Translations under genes and position numbers: made by a program
In this document: one piece after another, positions 6,376 through 9,528 of the stretch
Layout: each line of letters starts with the position of its first letter
How positions within the stretch are numbered: position 1 is the stretch's first letter
The notes under the pieces: generated by a model
What the model saw: only the letters and a program-made list of their open reading frames with translations
Told to the model about the DNA's origin: nothing
The model's database searches: none
NCBI GenBank assembly: GCA_031548645.1
Contig: JAVBQX010000234.1
Span: forward strand, 1 to 9,528
Origin: WRMR01 sp031548645
GTDB lineage: Bacteria > Planctomycetota > Planctomycetia > Pirellulales > Thermoguttaceae
Length of the DNA stretch: 9,528 nt
Direction of reading: 5' to 3'

Positions 6376-6480
6376 CTCCTGTGCTTTACCAAAAACAAAC
6401 GAACCTTATTTCGAAAACATAGTACGACGCATTTATTGTCGGACAAACCCGACGGTTAAAAATTAATTCCACATCCACAC

Positions 6481-6517
6481 TTTCCATGTCCCTCGCTCAC
6501 GCTTCGGGCTCTGATTG
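6481..6517 (-). repeat. Dispersed repeat copy 2 (RSVSEG-type)
   Basis: This matches 422-458 at 35 of 37 positions and has the same orientation. It lies 20 bp beyond the gcvPB stop codon. Unlike copy 1, it has no flanking GGTAGG-type inverted repeats, so the core exists independently of the larger element. Confidence 0.7.
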
Positions 6518-6537
6518 GTCAAAATTATTTTGCAGCA

Positions 6538-8025
6538 TCAACTGCCTTCCGAATACCGCAACACCGGCTTGCGGGCGGCGGCGACTTCGTCCGGGCGGCT
6601 GACGGTGGTCGAGTGCGGGGCGTCGTGCAACAGTTCGGCGTCGGCGTCGATGATTTCGATCAGCGTGTCGGCGAAACGGTCGAGCGTTTCCTTCGATTCC
6701 GTTTCGGTGGGCTCAATCATGAGGGCTTCCTTGACGATGAGCGGGAAATATACAGTCGGCGCGTGATAGCCGTAATCCAAAAGCCGCTTGGCCACGTCCA
6801 TGGCCGAGACGCCTTTTTCGGCACGCAGTTTCGCGGCACTGGCGACGAATTCGTGCATGCAGCGGTCGCCGCAGGGCACGTCGATCCGGTCCCGAACCCG
6901 GGCGAGCAGATAGTTGGCGTTCAACACGGCGTTTTCCGTCATACGTTTGACACCGATCGCGCCGAGCGTACGCAGGTAGCAATACACGCGGTTGAGAATG
7001 CCGACGCTCCCGAAAAACGAACGCACCCGGCCGATCGACTTCGGGGCGGCGTATTGCAGCGCATAGCGTTTGCGGCCCTGTTCCTCGCGGCAAATGACTC
7101 GCGGGACGGGTAGAAATTCACTCAACGCGGCGCCGACCGCGATCGGTCCGGCCCCGGGACCGCCGCCCCCGTGCGGGGTCGAAAAGGTTTTATGCACGTT
7201 GTAATGCATCATGTCGGCGCCGAAATCACCGGGACGCGTGACGCCGGCGATGGCGTTGAAGTTCGCCCCGTCGAGGTAAACGAGGCCGCCCGCCCCATGC
7301 ACGAGGTCGCAAATTTCCTTGATGTTTTTCTCGAAGATGCCGAGCGTGTTCGGGTTGGTGATCATGAAAACCGCGCCCCGGTCACTGAGCTTGCTTTTCA
7401 GGTCGGCGAGATCGACGAAACCGCCGGCATCGCTTTTGACTTCGAGCGGCTTGAGGCCGGCGAATGCCGCGCTGGCGGGGTTCGTCCCATGCGCCCCGTC
7501 GGGAATCAGCACGATGTCGCGCTCGAACGGGCGGTTTTCCCGTTTCGCCCGGTCTTTCAAATAAGCGACCGCGACGAGCAGTGCGGTCAGTTCGCCGTGA
7601 GCACCGGCGGCTGGTTGCAGGCAAACGCCCGGCAAGCCGCTGAGTTCGGCCAGCATTTCCTGGAGTTCGAAAAGAATTTGAAGTTGCCCTTGCACGGTCG
7701 ATTCCGGCTGATAGGGGTGCAACCCGGCCAGTTTGGGCGTTACGACGAGCGTTTCATTCCGCCGCGGGTTGTATTTCATCGTGCAGGATCCGAGCGGATA
7801 AAAATGCGTGTCGACCGACATGTTGAGCATCGCGAGATTCATAAAATGCCGCACAACATCGGGTTCGGTCAATTCAGGCAATTTTGGCGAAGTTTTGGCC
7901 AATTGATCCGCCGGGAGCAGGTCGGCGGGATTTCGTTTGGGCACGTCCAACGGCGGAAATTCGGCCCCGCGGCGACCTCTACGGGATTGTTCAAAAATCA
8001 AATCAACTGCCGAATCGTTTTGCAT
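6538..8025 (-). CDS. gcvPB: Glycine dehydrogenase (decarboxylating) subunit 2, glycine cleavage system P-protein beta
   Basis: The 495-residue product has the usual length of the GcvPB subunit of the split P-protein. With GcvPA it uses PLP to decarboxylate glycine and pass the aminomethyl group to lipoyl-GcvH. Seen in order: LIFEQSRRGRRG near the start, THFYPLGSCTMKYNPR (family signature), LQPAAGAHGE, IPDGAHGTNPASA, ITNPNTLGIFE, YLDGANFNAI, and the PLP lysine K279 in NVHKTFSTPHGGGGPGAG. It ends ARKPVLRYSEGS, close to the usual GcvPB tail, so it appears complete. The ATG at 8025 has only a weak AAGG upstream. The usual neighbours gcvT, gcvH and gcvPA are not next to it: upstream lies a 550-bp gap and then a gene on the opposite strand, and downstream lies cimA. 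Identification is firm. Confidence 0.95.
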   Translation of the reverse strand: MQNDSAVDLIFEQSRRGRRGAEFPPLDVPKRNPADLLPADQLAKTSPKLPELTEPDVVRHFMNLAMLNMSVDTHFYPLGSCTMKYNPRRNETLVVTPKLAGLHPYQPESTVQGQLQILFELQEMLAELSGLPGVCLQPAAGAHGELTALLVAVAYLKDRAKRENRPFERDIVLIPDGAHGTNPASAAFAGLKPLEVKSDAGGFVDLADLKSKLSDRGAVFMITNPNTLGIFEKNIKEICDLVHGAGGLVYLDGANFNAIAGVTRPGDFGADMMHYNVHKTFSTPHGGGGPGAGPIAVGAALSEFLPVPRVICREEQGRKRYALQYAAPKSIGRVRSFFGSVGILNRVYCYLRTLGAIGVKRMTENAVLNANYLLARVRDRIDVPCGDRCMHEFVASAAKLRAEKGVSAMDVAKRLLDYGYHAPTVYFPLIVKEALMIEPTETESKETLDRFADTLIEIIDADAELLHDAPHSTTVSRPDEVAAARKPVLRYSEGS

Positions 8026-8064
8026 TTCGCTTGCCTTGTCGTAAAGGTTGACACAATGACATTA

Positions 8065-8116
8065 ATTATATGGGGCATGGATGTCAAAATTATATTTTTT
8101 TTCGGTCTCACGGCAA
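8065..8116 (-). promoter_or_regulatory. Candidate promoter elements for gcvPB
   Basis: On the minus strand TTGCCG (8116-8111) is followed after 16 nt by a perfect TATAAT (8094-8089), giving a leader of about 57 nt. A second perfect TATAAT lies at 8070-8065 without a well-placed -35. A TTGACA at 8087-8082 forms an inverted repeat with TTGACA on the plus strand at 8048-8053. Several promoter-like boxes overlap, so the choice is uncertain. Confidence 0.35.
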
Positions 8117-8347
8117 TAGTGCGGCGGAAATGAGCGTGACTTGCCGGAAATGATCAGGCTCTTACATCACATTTCAAAGCGAAAAATGATGTGGGTGGGA
8201 TGATAAAATGATATTTGTTTGATAAATTTAGCGAAATTTCCATTTTTTCCTTGCAGGTATTTTGAGATATGTGTATTTTGCAGGGGAATTTGCTTAAAAA
8301 ACTTGCATCAGGTATGTTTTTTCGATAAAATGAATTGATACGAGTTC

Positions 8348-8373
8348 CCCGACAATTATGCTGGAATGTCGGG
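8348..8373. repeat. 7-bp inverted repeat with 12-nt loop
   Basis: CCCGACA (8348-8354) pairs perfectly with TGTCGGG (8367-8373). It lies mid-way between two divergent genes, about 200 bp before the plus-strand start. It could be a regulatory dyad or an RNA hairpin; there is no T-run directly after it, so a terminator is less likely. Confidence 0.35.
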
Positions 8374-8575
8374 CGTCGTTTTACCCGCCCCTATAAACAG
8401 TTGCACAAATCATAATTTTGGCGATTGTTCTTTTTTGTACTGTTTTGTAACGTCCTGCCGGCACGTTTTGCACTATAGTTGTAAAAATTGCCGTGCGTTG
8501 CAAGGCCTTGATTCCGAATCGATTGCGTCACAACGCATTTCCTTTTATGTTTGAAAAAATGACTGGTGTATCTTT

Positions 8576-9528
8576 ATGACGAAACACCCCCGTGTTGATA
8601 TTCTCATTGGCTTGACCGTAACCATTTTGCTTGTGGCGGGGTCTCCGACGTTTTCTCAGAGGCCGCAAAGGCAACCTGTTGCGTCGCAGAATACGCCTGC
8701 GGCTCCGGCCCCGCTTGAAATCGGCGGACCGCCGCCGGCCGAACGCAGTGTGCCGCAAGCGGTCGCTTCCACCAAGCCGGACGAAAGTTTTACCATGCTG
8801 GCCAATCCGGAGATCGCGACGCGCATGGGCTTGAGCGACGAACAGATCGCCAAGGTGCAATCGCTGATCGTCGAGCGGTCGCAAAAGCTGAAAGACGCGC
8901 CGCAAGATCAATGGGACGGCATTCGGGTGGAGAACGAAGCGAAATTGAAAGCCGTGCTCACCCCCGAACAGCAGGTGAACTGGCTCAAGGTCATTCACGA
9001 AAAGACGATTGTCATCATTTTCAAGGATCAAAGCTGGGCCGAGGTGCTCACCTGGTTCGCCAATCAACTGGGTTTGCAGTTGATCATGGGCGAGGCGCCC
9101 CCCCCGGGCACGTTCAGCTACGCCGACCGCAAGGAATATTCGCCCGCCGAGGCGCTTGACAAGCTCAACAGCGTTTTGCAGGCGCGCGGGTACACGCTTG
9201 TGCGTTCGGACAACCTGCTGATCCTGTTCAATTTGCAAAAACAGCCGCACATTCCGCTGTATTACCTGCCGAAACTCAAGCCGGAAGACCTCGACGAGCG
9301 CAAGGCGAATTTCGAATTCGTGGCCGTCACCTATCAACTCGGGCGGCGTGACCGCAAGACGATTGACGAGCAACTGAAGTATTTTCTGGGAATGAATTCC
9401 CAGGTGATCGACCTGCAGGGCAACGCTTTTATGCTCGTCGACACGGTCGCTTCGCAGCGGATTGTCAAAAAGCTGATCGAATCGATCAAGGAGCCCGAAC
9501 CCGCCGGTCGTGCCCCGGGCACGCCGCC
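8576..9528 (+). CDS. Secreted LTXXQ-like / secretin N-domain protein (3' end cut by right window edge)
   Basis: The frame from the ATG at 8576 stays open for 317 codons to the window edge. Residues 1-28 look like a Sec signal peptide: a basic MTKHPR start, hydrophobic ILIGLTVTILLVAG, then TFSQ. A Pro/Ala/Gln-rich linker follows. Residues about 73-140 are helical with two LTXXQ-type motifs (LSDEQ near 86, LTPEQ near 128), like Spy/CpxP-type periplasmic proteins. Residues about 143-219 resemble the secretin N0/STN fold (VIIFKDQSWAEVLTWFANQL ... TLVRSDNLLILFN). Residues about 245-308 resemble a secretin N1 domain (VTYQLG ... FMLVDTVASQRIVKKLIESI). The protein is thus probably periplasmic or outer-membrane, GspD-like; the pore domain, if any, lies past the edge. 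No clear ribosome-binding site is seen; a leader ORF overlaps the start as ATGA. The domain calls are from pattern only. Confidence 0.75.
   Translation, partial: MTKHPRVDILIGLTVTILLVAGSPTFSQRPQRQPVASQNTPAAPAPLEIGGPPPAERSVPQAVASTKPDESFTMLANPEIATRMGLSDEQIAKVQSLIVERSQKLKDAPQDQWDGIRVENEAKLKAVLTPEQQVNWLKVIHEKTIVIIFKDQSWAEVLTWFANQLGLQLIMGEAPPPGTFSYADRKEYSPAEALDKLNSVLQARGYTLVRSDNLLILFNLQKQPHIPLYYLPKLKPEDLDERKANFEFVAVTYQLGRRDRKTIDEQLKYFLGMNSQVIDLQGNAFMLVDTVASQRIVKKLIESIKEPEPAGRAPGTP

Larger units (their letters stand above)
6064..6537. other. Gene-free 474-bp gap between gcvPB and cimA
   Basis: No frame shows a convincing protein; the small ORFs on both strands cross hairpins and lack family similarity. 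The gap holds the hairpin array (6203-6375) and one dispersed repeat (6481-6517). A 7-bp inverted repeat, GTACAAG (6154-6160) and CTTGTAC (6191-6197), lies upstream of cimA and could be a regulatory site. I found no convincing -35/-10 pair for cimA. The gap argues against co-transcription of gcvPB and cimA. Confidence 0.6.
8026..8575. other. AT-rich divergent intergenic region between gcvPB and the secretin-like gene
   Basis: No gene is supported in these 550 bp. They contain the gcvPB promoter candidates, an imperfect inverted repeat starting ACATCA (8164-8169) and ending TGATGT near 8190, and a perfect 7-bp inverted repeat CCCGACA / TGTCGGG at 8348-8373. TATAGT near 8474 could be a -10 box for the plus-strand gene, but no matching -35 is visible. 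A 10-codon leader ORF ends over the next start codon (8547-8579). Confidence 0.5.

Noticed and set aside
6148..6466. Small ORFs on both strands in the gap between gcvPB and cimA
   Set aside because: They are made of hairpin repeat sequence, lack ribosome-binding sites, and overlap each other on opposite strands.
7171..8133. 320-residue open frame on the plus strand across gcvPB
   Set aside because: It is antisense to gcvPB, including its PLP-lysine region, and shows no recognisable domain.
8450..8480. Sigma54-like element with GGCACG and TTGC
   Set aside because: The GG-to-GC spacing is about 2 nt shorter than the strict -24/-12 arrangement requires.
8528..9373. 281-residue open frame on the minus strand across the secretin-like gene
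   Set aside because: The plus-strand frame has a signal peptide and ordered domains with coherent codon use; the minus frame is its shadow.

Overview
The window looks like a chromosomal segment of a planctomycete. Three things suggest this. There are two divergent BlaI/MecI-type repressor genes, one followed by a very large M56 (BlaR1-type) membrane peptidase. A short dispersed repeat (in one reading frame it encodes a ..RSVSEG.. peptide) occurs twice; I recall it as common in planctomycete genomes. The last gene is a secretin-like protein with an unusual N-terminus. Coding DNA is GC-rich, while the two regulatory intergenic regions (about 500-720 and 8040-8570) are AT-rich. The assignment rests on these cues alone.

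Layout. 1-325 (minus): 5' part of a BlaI-family repressor that runs off the left edge. 326-727: divergent control region with a 140-bp inverted-repeat-bounded element (348-487), three palindromic operator-like sites, and one promoter-like box pair in each direction. 728-1183 (plus): a second BlaI repressor that keeps the Asn-Phe cleavage site. 1176-4481 (plus): BlaR1-like zinc metallopeptidase whose start overlaps the blaI stop; its periplasmic part is a set of beta-rich repeats plus a secretin-N/NolW-like module instead of a penicillin-binding domain. 4501-6063 (minus): (R)-citramalate synthase, convergent with the sensor gene and 19 bp from it. 6064-6537: gene-free, with a hairpin-repeat array and the second copy of the dispersed repeat. 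6538-8025 (minus): glycine dehydrogenase subunit 2 (gcvPB). 8026-8575: gene-free AT-rich region. 8576-9528 (plus): N-terminal part of a secreted LTXXQ-plus-secretin-N protein, cut by the right edge.

How it fits together. The left half is a self-contained signal-transduction module. By analogy with BlaR1-BlaI, the membrane peptidase would sense a periplasmic signal through its C-terminal repeats, activate its cytoplasmic HExxH site, and lead to cleavage of the BlaI repressor at N91-F92, releasing operators between the divergent genes. The ligand is unknown, and nothing in the sensor resembles a beta-lactam-binding domain. The right half holds two housekeeping metabolic genes (isoleucine precursor synthesis and glycine cleavage), which share a strand but are separated by 474 bp and are probably not co-transcribed. 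The most unusual features are the sensor architecture, an internal ribosome-binding site and signal-peptide-like start inside the sensor gene, and the secretin-type modules in both the sensor and the last gene.
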